A stretch of DNA of 64,000 nucleotides from Haloarcula marismortui ATCC 43049 (GTDB lineage Archaea > Halobacteriota > Halobacteria > Halobacteriales > Haloarculaceae), in assembly GCF_000011085.1 (NCBI RefSeq), contig NC_006396.1, positions 2,170,001 to 2,234,000 on the forward strand, in the 5' to 3' direction. Below are positions 38,985-46,934 of the stretch, piece after piece. Both the position numbers and the translations under genes were made by a program. The notes under the pieces were generated by a model that worked only from the letters and a program-made list of their open reading frames with translations, was not told where the DNA came from and did not search any database. Numbering within the stretch: position 1 is the stretch's first letter; every line of letters begins with the position of its first letter.

Positions 38985-39056
38985 TTTCAGGCTTCAGGTG
39001 TGTGATTTTTTTGGTAGGGGGTGCGTTTAGGCTGATATAGTGGCGTAGTTTCGATA

Positions 39057-39893
39057 ATGATTCCGCCGATAGCGAACAACTTCGTCGCCGGGGAGACAGC
39101 GCCGGGGGCGCTCGACCACGTCGCTTCGCTCAATGACGACGGTGTCAAGGGCATTCTGAATCTGTTAGGTGAACACTACGACGAGCGCCAGCCAGCCGAC
39201 GAGGACGCAGACCAGTACGTCGAGTTGATACAGGAAATCGACAAGAGCGGCCTCGACTGCGCTGTCTCGGTCAAGCCATCACAGATCGGTCTCGATGTTG
39301 GGGACGACGTGTTCGTCGAGAATCTCGAACGTATCGTCGCGGCGGGTGACGACCACGGTGTCTTCGTCTGGGTCGATATGGAGGACTACACCACGACCGA
39401 CGTAACCCTCGACGCGTACGAACGGCTCGTCACAGAACACGAGGGCGGCGTCGGCGTCTGTACGCAGGCGAACCTCAAGCGGACGCCCGAGGACCTCGAA
39501 CGGCTTGCACCCCTTCCCGGGAAGGTCCGGCTAGTCAAGGGAGCCTACTCCGAGCCCGAAGAGGTCTCCTACAAGAAGAAAGAGCGCGTCAACGAAGCCT
39601 ATCGGGACTGTCTCGAACTGATGTTCGAGGAGTTTGAGGGCGGCATCGGCGTCGGTAGCCACGACCCGGCGATGATAGACTACGCGAAAGACCTCCACGA
39701 CGAGTACGGCACCGACTACGAGGTGCAGATGCTGATGGGCGTCCGCGACGACGAACAACGCGACCTCGCCGCCGAGGGCATCCCGATGTGGCAGTACATC
39801 CCCTACGGCGACAAGTGGTTCTCCTACTTCTATCGGCGCGTCCGCGAGCGCAAGGAAAACGCGCTGTTCGCCGTCCGAGCCGTGCTGAGCTAA
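39057..39893 (+). CDS. Proline dehydrogenase (PutB/PRODH type)
   Basis: A 278-residue FAD-dependent TIM-barrel enzyme oxidising L-proline to pyrroline-5-carboxylate. Characteristic motifs are AVSVKPSQIGLDVGDD, FVWVDMEDYTTTDVTL, VRLVKGAYSEPEEV, IGVGSHDPAMID and the C-terminal YIPYGDKWFSYFYRRVRERKENALF with the substrate carboxylate-binding arginines. The short monofunctional form lacks the P5C dehydrogenase domain, which is supplied by the gene at 40800. It sits 72 nt after proline racemase. Confidence 0.92.
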   Translation: MIPPIANNFVAGETAPGALDHVASLNDDGVKGILNLLGEHYDERQPADEDADQYVELIQEIDKSGLDCAVSVKPSQIGLDVGDDVFVENLERIVAAGDDHGVFVWVDMEDYTTTDVTLDAYERLVTEHEGGVGVCTQANLKRTPEDLERLAPLPGKVRLVKGAYSEPEEVSYKKKERVNEAYRDCLELMFEEFEGGIGVGSHDPAMIDYAKDLHDEYGTDYEVQMLMGVRDDEQRDLAAEGIPMWQYIPYGDKWFSYFYRRVRERKENALFAVRAVLS

Positions 39894-39894
39894 A

Positions 39895-40611
39895 CTACTG
39901 GTCCGGGTCGAGCAGTTTTGCTTCTGCTTTCCGAAGGTGTTCGAGCAGCGTTGTCTTCGAAACGCCGAGTTTCGACGCGAGTTCGCGCGTCGAGATACCC
40001 CGTGGCCACGCGTAGTAGTCCTCCTGTCGGGCAAGTTCGAACGCCTCGCGCTGGCTGTCCGAAAGCCGGTCCATCCGGCGAAGCTGCTTCGGATTGCCGC
40101 CGCCAGCGGACGTGATTCGTGTGACCTCGATATCGGCCGATTGCTCCTCGCGGATCTCGTCGAGGAGTGACTCCGCTTCGTCGCGGGAGTCCGGGAAAAA
40201 CACCGGCCAGTGCTCGCGACCATGCCGGACCCGAACCGGGTCGTTGTGGATGAACCCGCGCGAGAGCAGGCTGTCGCTGATAGTGTTGTCCGGATCGTAC
40301 TCGACGAACAACTCGCGGGTCGTGTTCCCCGGCGACGAGCCCGTTCCAGTCGCGCCGTGACGCTCGCGCAACTCCAGCACAGAGTCAGTCAGTGATGAGT
40401 CACGAGTCGCGTCGATGAGCGCCTCAACGTCGCTAATACTGTCGGCGTACGCGGTGAACAGACCCTTCACGCTACCGTTCTGTGTGTTGTACACGCCGTG
40501 GGCCAGCAGACCCGCCGCCGTCTTGTCGGTGACTTCGAGCGTCCAGCAGTCAGGATGCCAGATGCTCAGGGTGAGTTGGAGTCCCCCGTGTTGTGATTGT
40601 GCGTTACTCAT
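39895..40611 (-). CDS. Bat-type helix-turn-helix regulator
   Basis: A 238-residue regulator. Residues 1-165 are a haloarchaeal N-terminal domain (QLTLSIWHPDCWTLEVTDKT) without known ligand. The C terminus is the HTH_10 module seen in bacterio-opsin activator-like proteins (LSDSQREAFELARQEDYYAWPRGISTRELASKLGVSKTTLLEHLRKAE). It is encoded between proline dehydrogenase and the aldehyde dehydrogenase on the opposite strand, its 3' end two bases from the former. It probably controls this locus, possibly activating it with proline. Confidence 0.88.
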   Translation of the reverse strand: MSNAQSQHGGLQLTLSIWHPDCWTLEVTDKTAAGLLAHGVYNTQNGSVKGLFTAYADSISDVEALIDATRDSSLTDSVLELRERHGATGTGSSPGNTTRELFVEYDPDNTISDSLLSRGFIHNDPVRVRHGREHWPVFFPDSRDEAESLLDEIREEQSADIEVTRITSAGGGNPKQLRRMDRLSDSQREAFELARQEDYYAWPRGISTRELASKLGVSKTTLLEHLRKAEAKLLDPDQ

Positions 40612-40799
40612 ACTGAGCGCCCTCCGTATGAAGGGGTGCTAAGGATAGTCACGATATGGACGCAAATAAAGGTGCGGTTGATAAGGGGAACACCGACCAT
40701 GGGAGATAATGCCGGATTGTAGAGGATATATCAGGTTATTGCCGACCCCTGACCATGGACGGTGGAACATATTGGTGGGGGACGCGTACAGTACCTATC

Positions 40800-42323
40800 A
40801 TGAGTACAGACGACTCACGTCGACACTACATCGACGGTGAATGGACGACAGGCACCGGCGACGAAACGTTCACAAGTCAGAACCCGGCCACCGGCGAGGC
40901 CCTCGCCTCGTTCCACCGCGGAACGGAGGACGATGTCGACCACGCACTGGCTGCGGCAGAGGACGCCTACGACGAGTGGCGCTCGCTCTCGCACATCGAC
41001 CGCGCGGAATACCTCTGGGACATCTACCACGAGCTGCGTGACCGCCACGAAGAACTCGGCGAAATCGTCACCATGGAGTGTGGCAAGGAGATCAGCGAAG
41101 GGCTGGCCGACGTCACCGAGTCCTGGCACATGGTCGAGTGGGCCGCCGGCAACGCCCGCCACCCCCACGGCGACGTGGTACCGTCGGAGATCGCCAGCAA
41201 GGACGCCTACATGCGGCGCAAGCCGAAGGGCGTCGTCGGCTGTATCACCCCGTGGAACTTCCCGGTCGCTATCCCGTTCTGGCACCTCGCAGTGACGCTG
41301 GTCGAGGGCAACACCGTCGTCTGGAAGCCCGCCGAACAGACCCCGTGGTGTGCCCACATCATCGCCGAGATGTTCGAGGACTCGGGCATCCCGGACGGCG
41401 TGTTCAACCTCGTGCAGGGCTATGGCGACGCCGGCAACGCCATCGTCGAGGACGACCGCGTCGAGACGGTCCTCTTTACCGGGAGCGCCGAAGTCGGCCA
41501 CAAGATCGCCTCCAAGGTCGGTGGCGAGCCCGGCAAGATCGCCGCCTGCGAGATGGGTGGGAAGAACGCCGTCGTCGTTACAGATGAAGCTGACCTCGAC
41601 GTCGCCGTCCACTCGGCCGTGATGTCGAGCTTCAAGACGACTGGCCAGCGCTGTGTCTCCTCGGAGCGCCTCATCGTCCACGAAGACCTCTACGACGAAT
41701 TCAAGGAACGGTTCGTCGACATCGCCGAGGACATTGCCGTCGGCGACCCACTGGAGGAAGACACGTTCATGGGGCCGCTCATCGAGGAGGATCAGGTCGA
41801 GAAGTTCAAGCGCTACAACGACCTCGCCCGCGAGGAGGGCGCGAACGTGCTCGTCGACCGCGCCGACCTCGGTGCCGAGGAGATTCCCGATGGCCACGAG
41901 GAGGGTCACTGGGTCGGCCCGTTCGTCTACGAAGTCGACTACGACGAGGACCTGCGTTGCATCAACGAGGAAGTGTTCGGTCCCCACGTCGCACTGCTTG
42001 AGTACTCGGGTGACTTCGACGAGGCGCTGGAGATGCACAACAGCGTCGACTACGGCCTCGCCGGCGCCATCATCTCCGAGGACTACCGCCAGATCAACCA
42101 GTTCCGTGACGAGGCTGAAATCGGTCTCGCCTACGGGAACCTCCCGTGTATCGGCGCGGAGGTCCACCTGCCCTTCGGCGGCGTCAAGAAGTCCGGGAAC
42201 GGCCTCCCGAGTGGCCGCGAGGTCATCGAGGCCGTCACCGAGCGTACCGCCTGGACGCTGAACAACTCCAAGGACATCGAGATGGCACAGGGTCTGTCAG
42301 CCGATATCATCACCGATGAGTAA
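40800..42323 (+). CDS. NAD(P)-dependent aldehyde dehydrogenase, probable 1-pyrroline-5-carboxylate dehydrogenase
   Basis: A 507-residue ALDH. It has the cofactor region GCITPWNFPVAIPFWHLAV and FTGSAEVGHKIASKVGG, the catalytic glutamate segment CEMGGKNAVVV and the nucleophile C285 in TTGQRCVSSERL. EVFGPHVAL and PFGGVKKSGNG are also intact. The sequence alone fits a broad ALDH group. Linkage to proline dehydrogenase makes oxidation of glutamate semialdehyde to glutamate the best call. The ATG at 40800 gives the usual N terminus; an in-frame ATG at 40755 is less likely. Confidence 0.87.
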   Translation: MSTDDSRRHYIDGEWTTGTGDETFTSQNPATGEALASFHRGTEDDVDHALAAAEDAYDEWRSLSHIDRAEYLWDIYHELRDRHEELGEIVTMECGKEISEGLADVTESWHMVEWAAGNARHPHGDVVPSEIASKDAYMRRKPKGVVGCITPWNFPVAIPFWHLAVTLVEGNTVVWKPAEQTPWCAHIIAEMFEDSGIPDGVFNLVQGYGDAGNAIVEDDRVETVLFTGSAEVGHKIASKVGGEPGKIAACEMGGKNAVVVTDEADLDVAVHSAVMSSFKTTGQRCVSSERLIVHEDLYDEFKERFVDIAEDIAVGDPLEEDTFMGPLIEEDQVEKFKRYNDLAREEGANVLVDRADLGAEEIPDGHEEGHWVGPFVYEVDYDEDLRCINEEVFGPHVALLEYSGDFDEALEMHNSVDYGLAGAIISEDYRQINQFRDEAEIGLAYGNLPCIGAEVHLPFGGVKKSGNGLPSGREVIEAVTERTAWTLNNSKDIEMAQGLSADIITDE

Positions 42324-42444
42324 GTCCGTCCAGTCGCCGGAGGTCGGGTCCGTCTGTCCGCGCTGTCGCGGCGAGACGACGACAGCGAAAGGCATCGAGA
42401 CGTGCACCGACTGCTCGTGGGTCGGTTGCCTCGGCGCTGACTGA
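42316..42444 (+). CDS. 42-residue zinc-finger microprotein
   Basis: The open frame ATG at 42316 to TGA at 42444 encodes 42 residues with two CxxC pairs (CPRCRG and CTDC) followed by SWVGCLG, a compact zinc-binding module like other haloarchaeal zinc-finger microproteins. The start lies inside the last codons of the aldehyde dehydrogenase gene and overlaps it by 8 nt, so translation is probably coupled. The Cys spacing and codon bias support a real gene. Confidence 0.72.
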   Translation: MSKSVQSPEVGSVCPRCRGETTTAKGIETCTDCSWVGCLGAD

Positions 42445-42505
42445 CGCGACGACCGCGCTTTTTTGTACGGCCCCAGCGTCTGTCCCACACCGTGACGGGG
42501 GCCAT

Positions 42506-42523
42506 GGACCGGGTTCACGGTCC
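42506..42523 (+). terminator. Hairpin with short T run after the microprotein gene
   Basis: A perfect 6-bp stem GGACCG/CGGTCC with a 6-nt loop, followed by AACTTTT. It lies between the microprotein stop and the eIF1A promoter and could end transcription or act as an operator. Archaeal termination depends mainly on U-tracts, so confidence is low. Confidence 0.35.
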
Positions 42524-42535
42524 AACTTTTCCAAA

Positions 42536-42543
42536 CCTTAAAC
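42536..42543 (+). promoter_or_regulatory. Putative TATA box for eIF1A
   Basis: CCTTAAAC is centred about 27 nt before the ATG at 42567, giving an essentially leaderless transcript. Confidence 0.5.
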
Positions 42544-42566
42544 CTCTCCCCGTCGAAGTACCGTCT

Positions 42567-42854
42567 ATGAGCGACAACGACAGCAGGAAGAACCTGCGGA
42601 TGCCGGAAGAGGACGAGGTGTTCGCCGTCGTCATGGACATGCTTGGCGCGAACCGCGTCAAGGTACGCTGTATGGACGGCGTCGAGCGCACAGCCCGGAT
42701 TCCGGGCAAGATGCAAAAGCGGATCTGGATACGCGAAGACGACGTGGTCCTCGTCGAACCATGGGACTGGCAAGACGAGAAAGCCGACATCACGTGGCGC
42801 TATGAGAAACAGGACGCCGACCAACTGCGCGAGGAGGGCCACATTCAGGAGTAG
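42567..42854 (+). CDS. eif1A: Translation initiation factor aIF-1A
   Basis: A 95-residue S1/OB-fold initiation factor that binds the A site of the small subunit. It has the family core [27 protein letters not shown] and [33 protein letters not shown], and a short acidic tail. The start fits a TATA-like box 24-31 nt upstream. It is followed by RIO1 at 41 nt on the same strand, an arrangement conserved in archaea as a ribosome-related group. Confidence 0.95.
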   Translation: MSDNDSRKNLRMPEEDEVFAVVMDMLGANRVKVRCMDGVERTARIPGKMQKRIWIREDDVVLVEPWDWQDEKADITWRYEKQDADQLREEGHIQE

Positions 42855-42895
42855 CCTGATATGTATCTGGCCGCGCGCTCGACGGAGGCACAAGC

Positions 42896-43831
42896 GTGAC
42901 AGAGGGGCAGTTCGGCCTGCTCGATACGGACGACGTCGACTCACCGGGTGACGAATGGGAAGAGGTCGACGTTTCCGACACGGAAGCCGACCGTATCGCC
43001 CGCAAACGGGACCGCGAGTTCAGCGAGTTCCGCAAGCGCATCAAGGACGCAGACCAGTTCAAGGTCGAGGCCAGCGTCTTCGACGATGCCACCTACGGCG
43101 CGCTGTACAAGCTCGTGCAGGACGGCCACATCGACGCCTTCGGCGGGCCGATTTCGACAGGCAAGGAGGCCAACGTCTACACGGCGCTGTCGGGCGAGAC
43201 GGAGGTCGCAGTCAAAGTATACCGCATCAACGCATCCGATTTCAAGGATATGCGGAGCTATCTCGACGGCGACCCCCGCTTCGAGGGCATCGGCTCGGAC
43301 AAAAAGAAGGTCGTCACCGCGTGGGTCCGCAAAGAGTCGTCGAATCTCAAGCGCGCCCGCCGGGCCGGCGTCCGGACGCCGGAACCCATCGCCGTCGAGC
43401 GGAACGTTCTCGTGATGGAGTATCTCGGGACCGAGGAGGGCCGTAGCAAACGTCTCAGCGAGGTTCACATCGAGAACCCCGAGACGGCCTACGAGGTTGT
43501 CAAGGAGTACACCCGCCGGCTGTACGACGCCGGCCTCGTCCACGGCGACCTCTCTGAGTACAACATCGTCTTCCACGAAGGTCAGCTGTATATCATCGAC
43601 CTCGGGCAAGCGGTGACCATCCACCATCCTAACGCCGACGACTTTCTGGAACGGGACTGCCGCAACGTCGCGAACTTCTTCGCCAGACAGGGCGTCGACG
43701 CCACGCCGGAGGAACTACTCGCGTACGTCCGAGAGTACGCGACGCCGAAAGACAAGGCCGACACCGCGCCGGGCAGCGACGACGACGCCGTCCCGCAGGG
43801 AACACCAGCCGACCGCCGCGACGACGAGTAG
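42896..43831 (+). CDS. rio1: RIO1-family serine protein kinase
   Basis: A 311-residue atypical kinase needed for small-subunit maturation. It carries the RIO signature ISTGKEANVYTAL (ATP loop), the invariant Lys in VAVKVYRI, catalytic HGDLSEYNIV and metal-binding IIDLGQAV. It begins with GTG at 42896, in keeping with the 5' acidic extension (TEGQFGLLDTDD). A disordered acidic C terminus follows residue 285. It is linked to eIF1A and, beyond an inserted kinase gene, to the KH protein. Confidence 0.94.
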   Translation: MTEGQFGLLDTDDVDSPGDEWEEVDVSDTEADRIARKRDREFSEFRKRIKDADQFKVEASVFDDATYGALYKLVQDGHIDAFGGPISTGKEANVYTALSGETEVAVKVYRINASDFKDMRSYLDGDPRFEGIGSDKKKVVTAWVRKESSNLKRARRAGVRTPEPIAVERNVLVMEYLGTEEGRSKRLSEVHIENPETAYEVVKEYTRRLYDAGLVHGDLSEYNIVFHEGQLYIIDLGQAVTIHHPNADDFLERDCRNVANFFARQGVDATPEELLAYVREYATPKDKADTAPGSDDDAVPQGTPADRRDDE

Positions 43832-43956
43832 TCACCAGCTTTCTGTTCGCACGGATCGGTTTCGGTAGGTGAGAACGTATTGCCGTAGCGATAAGCGAAT
43901 TGCTATCAGTACCAGTCATTCCGACGCTTTCTGGAGATGAAATCGCAGTACTGCGC

Positions 43957-44016
43957 GGTTTTCACCCATTTCCTCACAACTTATTTTGATTGTGAAAACC
44001 ACAGTATGTAAGTTGT
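43957..44016. repeat. Two interleaved perfect inverted repeats upstream of a histidine kinase
   Basis: GGTTTTCAC at 43957-43965 is the exact reverse complement of GTGAAAACC at 43992-44000, and ACAACTTA at 43976-43983 is the exact reverse complement of TAAGTTGT at 44009-44016. The order A-B-A'-B' is that of a pseudoknot if transcribed, or of two overlapping operator sites in DNA. The surrounding 276-nt intergenic stretch is unusually AT-rich for this genome. Confidence 0.7.
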
Positions 44017-44024
44017 TAGATGTT

Positions 44025-44033
44025 GTATATCTC
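44025..44033 (+). promoter_or_regulatory. Putative TATA box for the histidine kinase at 44108
   Basis: GTATATCTC lies just downstream of the interleaved inverted repeats. Initiation near 44053 would leave a leader of about 55 nt. The palindrome GTGACCTGTCAC at 44041-44052 overlaps the predicted start. Confidence 0.4.
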
Positions 44034-44107
44034 AGCATGGGTGACCTGTCACAGTGCTTCTCATGCCGGGTGAGTCGTCACTGGTTTGGCCCGAGTAGGT
44101 GCGACTG

Positions 44108-45157
44108 ATGGACACCGACCCAGCAGACAGCAGTTCGGACCAACAGACAGCGGACAGCGACGACTCGGTCTCTGAACGCCTCATTGAGGGGCTGTCCTCG
44201 CATGCAGTGTTCATGCTCGACACAGATGGCACCATCACGACGTGGCCTGAGCCGGCAGCATCACTATACGGCTACGACCGGGACGCGACAGTCGGCCAGC
44301 ACGTTGACATGCTGTTTGCCGACCCCGAGGAGATGGAGACAACCGTTGAATCGCTGTTGATCGAGGTGGCGAGCGGCCCCGTCGAGACACAGCACTGGCA
44401 CCGGCGGGCTGATGGGTCCGTGTTCTGGGCCACCCTCTCGCTCTCGCAACTCGAGGACGGAGAGCTGACAGGGTTCGTCGCAGTCAGCCAGGACACGACA
44501 GAGAAACACCAGTACGACAAGATGCTTGAACGACAGAACGACCGGCTCAAGGAGTTCACCGACATCCTCGCCCACGACCTGAAGAGCCCACTCAACGTCA
44601 TTTCCTCACGAGTGCATCTGGCCCGCCAAACCGGTGACGAAGAACACCTCGACGCGCTCGAAGAGACGAGCGACAGGATGGCTCGCCTCGTCGACGACCT
44701 GCTCTCTGTCGCCAGGCAGGGAAACGTCGTCACCGACCCGGAAACGACGAACGTCAAGGACGTTGTCGACACCGCTTGGGAAGGAGCCGGCGGAACTGCC
44801 GAACGAGCCACGCTCTACTACGACCATGTTGGCTCGGTGAGCGCCGACGCCGACCGTCTCATCGAACTGTTCGAGAACCTCTTTCAGAACAGCATCCGAC
44901 ACAGCGACGGCACCGTTATCGTCCGCGTCGGCCCGCTGGACCACGGCTTCTACGTCGAGGACGACGGCCCCGGCATCCCGGCAGACATCAAAGACGACGT
45001 GTTCGACCATGGCTTCACGACCGCCGAAGACGGCAGCGGCTACGGACTCTCTATCGTCCGGACCATCGCGGGCGCACACGGCTGGGACATCCTCGTCACC
45101 GACAGCGACACGGGCGGCGCGCGGTTCGAAATCACCGGCGTCGAGTTTCTGGACTGA
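44108..45157 (+). CDS. PAS-domain sensor histidine kinase (soluble)
   Basis: A 349-residue kinase without membrane segments. An acidic N-terminal tail precedes a PAS domain (about 28-140, GLSSHAVFMLDTDGTITTWPEPAASLYGYDRD). The H-box is ILAHDLKSPLNVISSRVHLA, the N-box ENLFQNSIRH, G1 VEDDGPGIP and G2 GSGYGLSIVRTIAGAHGW. It is similar in architecture to the kinase at 31126 but clearly divergent. It lies between RIO1 and the KH gene, usually neighbours, which suggests insertion. There is no response regulator nearby. Confidence 0.92.
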   Translation: MDTDPADSSSDQQTADSDDSVSERLIEGLSSHAVFMLDTDGTITTWPEPAASLYGYDRDATVGQHVDMLFADPEEMETTVESLLIEVASGPVETQHWHRRADGSVFWATLSLSQLEDGELTGFVAVSQDTTEKHQYDKMLERQNDRLKEFTDILAHDLKSPLNVISSRVHLARQTGDEEHLDALEETSDRMARLVDDLLSVARQGNVVTDPETTNVKDVVDTAWEGAGGTAERATLYYDHVGSVSADADRLIELFENLFQNSIRHSDGTVIVRVGPLDHGFYVEDDGPGIPADIKDDVFDHGFTTAEDGSGYGLSIVRTIAGAHGWDILVTDSDTGGARFEITGVEFLD

Positions 45158-45214
45158 AATGGCTTCTGCCGGCGGACGGCCGCCCGGCATCTGTCAGTCA
45201 CGCGACTGCCGAAG

Positions 45215-45222
45215 TTTTAAAC
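45215..45222 (+). promoter_or_regulatory. Putative TATA box for the KH-domain gene
   Basis: TTTTAAAC is centred about 35 nt before the ATG at 45253, suggesting that the KH gene has its own promoter after the inserted kinase. Confidence 0.5.
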
Positions 45223-45252
45223 AGGCAGAACCTCCTACGGGGTAGTATACTT

Positions 45253-45801
45253 ATGCAACACGTGAAGATTCCGCAGGACCGTATCGGTGTGCTGATCGGC
45301 GAGGGAGGTGAGACCATGCGCGAGATCGAGGAGCGCGCAGAGGTCCGGCTGGATATCGATTCCGAGGACGGCACAGTGAAAGTCGAGTCCGTCGGCGACC
45401 CCGTGACGGCGCTGAAAGGCCCTGACATCGTGAAGGCCATCGGCCGCGGGTTCGCCCCCGACGACGCGCTGGCGCTACTCGAGGACGACATGATGATGTT
45501 CGAACTCATCGACATCGAGGCCGCCTCCCGCAACAAGAACGACTTCCGTCGCCAGAAGGGGCGTCTCATCGGTGAGGGTGGCCGGACGCGGGAACTCATG
45601 CAGGAACTCTCCGGCGCGGCTGTAGTCATCTACGGGTCGACGCTTGGCATCATCGGCGGCCCCGAGCAGGTCGACGCCGTCCGAGAAGCCGCCGAGATGA
45701 TTCTCGACGGCGCGCCACATGGCTCCGTCTACTCGTTCCTCGAACGCAAACACAACGAGATGAAACACAAGGGCCTCGAATACCACCAGTTCACCGGGTA
45801 A
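45253..45801 (+). CDS. KH-domain rRNA-processing protein (Dim2/Pno1-like)
   Basis: A 182-residue protein with two KH domains. The first has the GxxG loop in RIGVLIGEGGETMREIEE and the second has RQKGRLIGEGGRTRELMQELSGAAVVIYGSTLGIIGG. Archaeal members are homologues of Dim2/Pno1, which binds the 3' end of 16S rRNA during small-subunit maturation and works with RIO1. The ending HNEMKHKGLEYHQF is typical. It belongs functionally with eIF1A and RIO1 upstream. Confidence 0.93.
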   Translation: MQHVKIPQDRIGVLIGEGGETMREIEERAEVRLDIDSEDGTVKVESVGDPVTALKGPDIVKAIGRGFAPDDALALLEDDMMMFELIDIEAASRNKNDFRRQKGRLIGEGGRTRELMQELSGAAVVIYGSTLGIIGGPEQVDAVREAAEMILDGAPHGSVYSFLERKHNEMKHKGLEYHQFTG

Positions 45802-45930
45802 CGCCGGCAGTTCGACTGCTTGGCTGGCACTGACGCGACACGGCGACAGTGTGAATGCGCACACGGTCGCTGCTGAATCCCGTCAGCGGCGCACCACACC
45901 GTTTTGCCGGAACAGACCCTACAGGCAGGT

Positions 45931-46371
45931 ATGCCGACCATCGCCGAGACGCACATCATCAACCGCGAGCGCGTCCAGCCCACTCACGCGAACAACTACC
46001 AGAGCGCCCACGGTGGCATCGTCATGAAGTGGATGGACGAAATCGGCGCGATGTCGGCCATGCGGGCCGCCAGAGAGACCTGCGTGACCGCACAGATGTC
46101 CCGCGTCGATTTTGAGCGCCCGATTCCCATCGGCGACACCGCTCTCATCGACTCCTACGCCTACGCCACGGGCCGAACCAGCGTCCGGGTCCGCATCGAG
46201 GTCGCACGCGAGGAGCCACACACGGGCGAAACAGAGGAGACGACCAGCGCGTACGCCACCTTCGTCGCAGTCGACGACGGGAAACCAACGCCGGTCCCTG
46301 AGCTAACTGCCGAAAGCGAGGAGTGCAAACGGTTGCGCGAAACGGCACTTGCAGAAGAGCCGGAGCGGTAG
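45931..46371 (+). CDS. Hotdog-fold acyl-CoA thioesterase
   Basis: A 146-residue hotdog protein of the acyl-CoA thioesterase (YciA/BACH-like) group. It shows VQPTHANNYQSAHGGIVMKWMDEIGAMSAMRAAR with the catalytic Asp/Glu region, VDFERPIPIGDTALIDSYAY and SAYATFVAVDDGKP. It hydrolyses acyl-CoA, but chain-length preference is unknown. The ATG at 45931 is preferred over an in-frame ATG at 45904 because it begins at the family N terminus. Confidence 0.9.
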   Translation: MPTIAETHIINRERVQPTHANNYQSAHGGIVMKWMDEIGAMSAMRAARETCVTAQMSRVDFERPIPIGDTALIDSYAYATGRTSVRVRIEVAREEPHTGETEETTSAYATFVAVDDGKPTPVPELTAESEECKRLRETALAEEPER

Positions 46372-46438
46372 CACCCGGAAACCGATAGCAAAACATCGTC
46401 GCTTGGCCATACGGCTTTCTGCAGTCAAGTAGCGACTG

Positions 46439-46702
46439 CTACGGGGTTTCAAAGTAATCGAGCATATCCAGCACCGCACCCATGATGAAGCTGATGACAC
46501 TGATGACCAGAACAAGCCCGGTGAGAAGCGTCGAAATCGGTGGGTTCAGCAGAAACTGGAAGCCAGCGATAAATACGCAGGTGACCATCCCGACGACCAG
46601 GAGAAACGAGCCTGCGCTTGGGTCCTCACCGGTGAGAAATTCGAGGCCATTGAGGAAGCCCGACGTCTGTGGCTGTTGTTCCTCAACGACGTCTTCACTC
46701 AT
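46439..46702 (-). CDS. Small two-helix membrane protein
   Basis: An 87-residue protein with an acidic/Gln-rich N terminus (MSEDVVEEQQPQTSG) and two hydrophobic segments (about 33-50 and 55-80). No family is recognised. Its start overlaps the end of the upstream small membrane gene by 8 nt, so the two are probably co-translated and may form a complex. The upstream frame extension is rejected because it lacks hydrophobic or family character. Confidence 0.72.
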   Translation of the reverse strand: MSEDVVEEQQPQTSGFLNGLEFLTGEDPSAGSFLLVVGMVTCVFIAGFQFLLNPPISTLLTGLVLVISVISFIMGAVLDMLDYFETP

Positions 46703-46934
46703 TGTCGGCCTCAGACTGTGCCGTCGCTGCCTCCTGAATAATCTGTACGAGATGCGATACCCAGAGTCCGCCGGTAAATCCGAACAGAGCGGAGACGACG
46801 ACAGCTTTGGTGAGGGTGCCAAGTGGAGAGGCCGCCGCTATCAGACAGAGCCCTCCGAAGAGGAGCATCATGCCGTACTGGATTCGTGTGTCGAGGTCAA
46901 TGCGTGCGATGGTCTGTGTGAAGGTTGAGCTCAT
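46695..46934 (-). CDS. Small two-helix membrane protein
   Basis: A 79-residue protein with two hydrophobic segments (about 19-38 and 42-62: MMLLFGGLCLIAAAS and AVVVSALFGFTGGLW) between a short polar N terminus and an acidic C terminus. The family is unknown. It is the first gene of a two-gene unit with the 87-residue membrane protein, overlapping it by 8 nt. A coupled small membrane complex is inferred. Confidence 0.72.
   Translation of the reverse strand: MSSTFTQTIARIDLDTRIQYGMMLLFGGLCLIAAASPLGTLTKAVVVSALFGFTGGLWVSHLVQIIQEAATAQSEADNE

Noticed and set aside
40815-42167. 450-codon minus-strand open frame opposite the aldehyde dehydrogenase
   Set aside because: An antisense shadow; the dehydrogenase carries all catalytic motifs.
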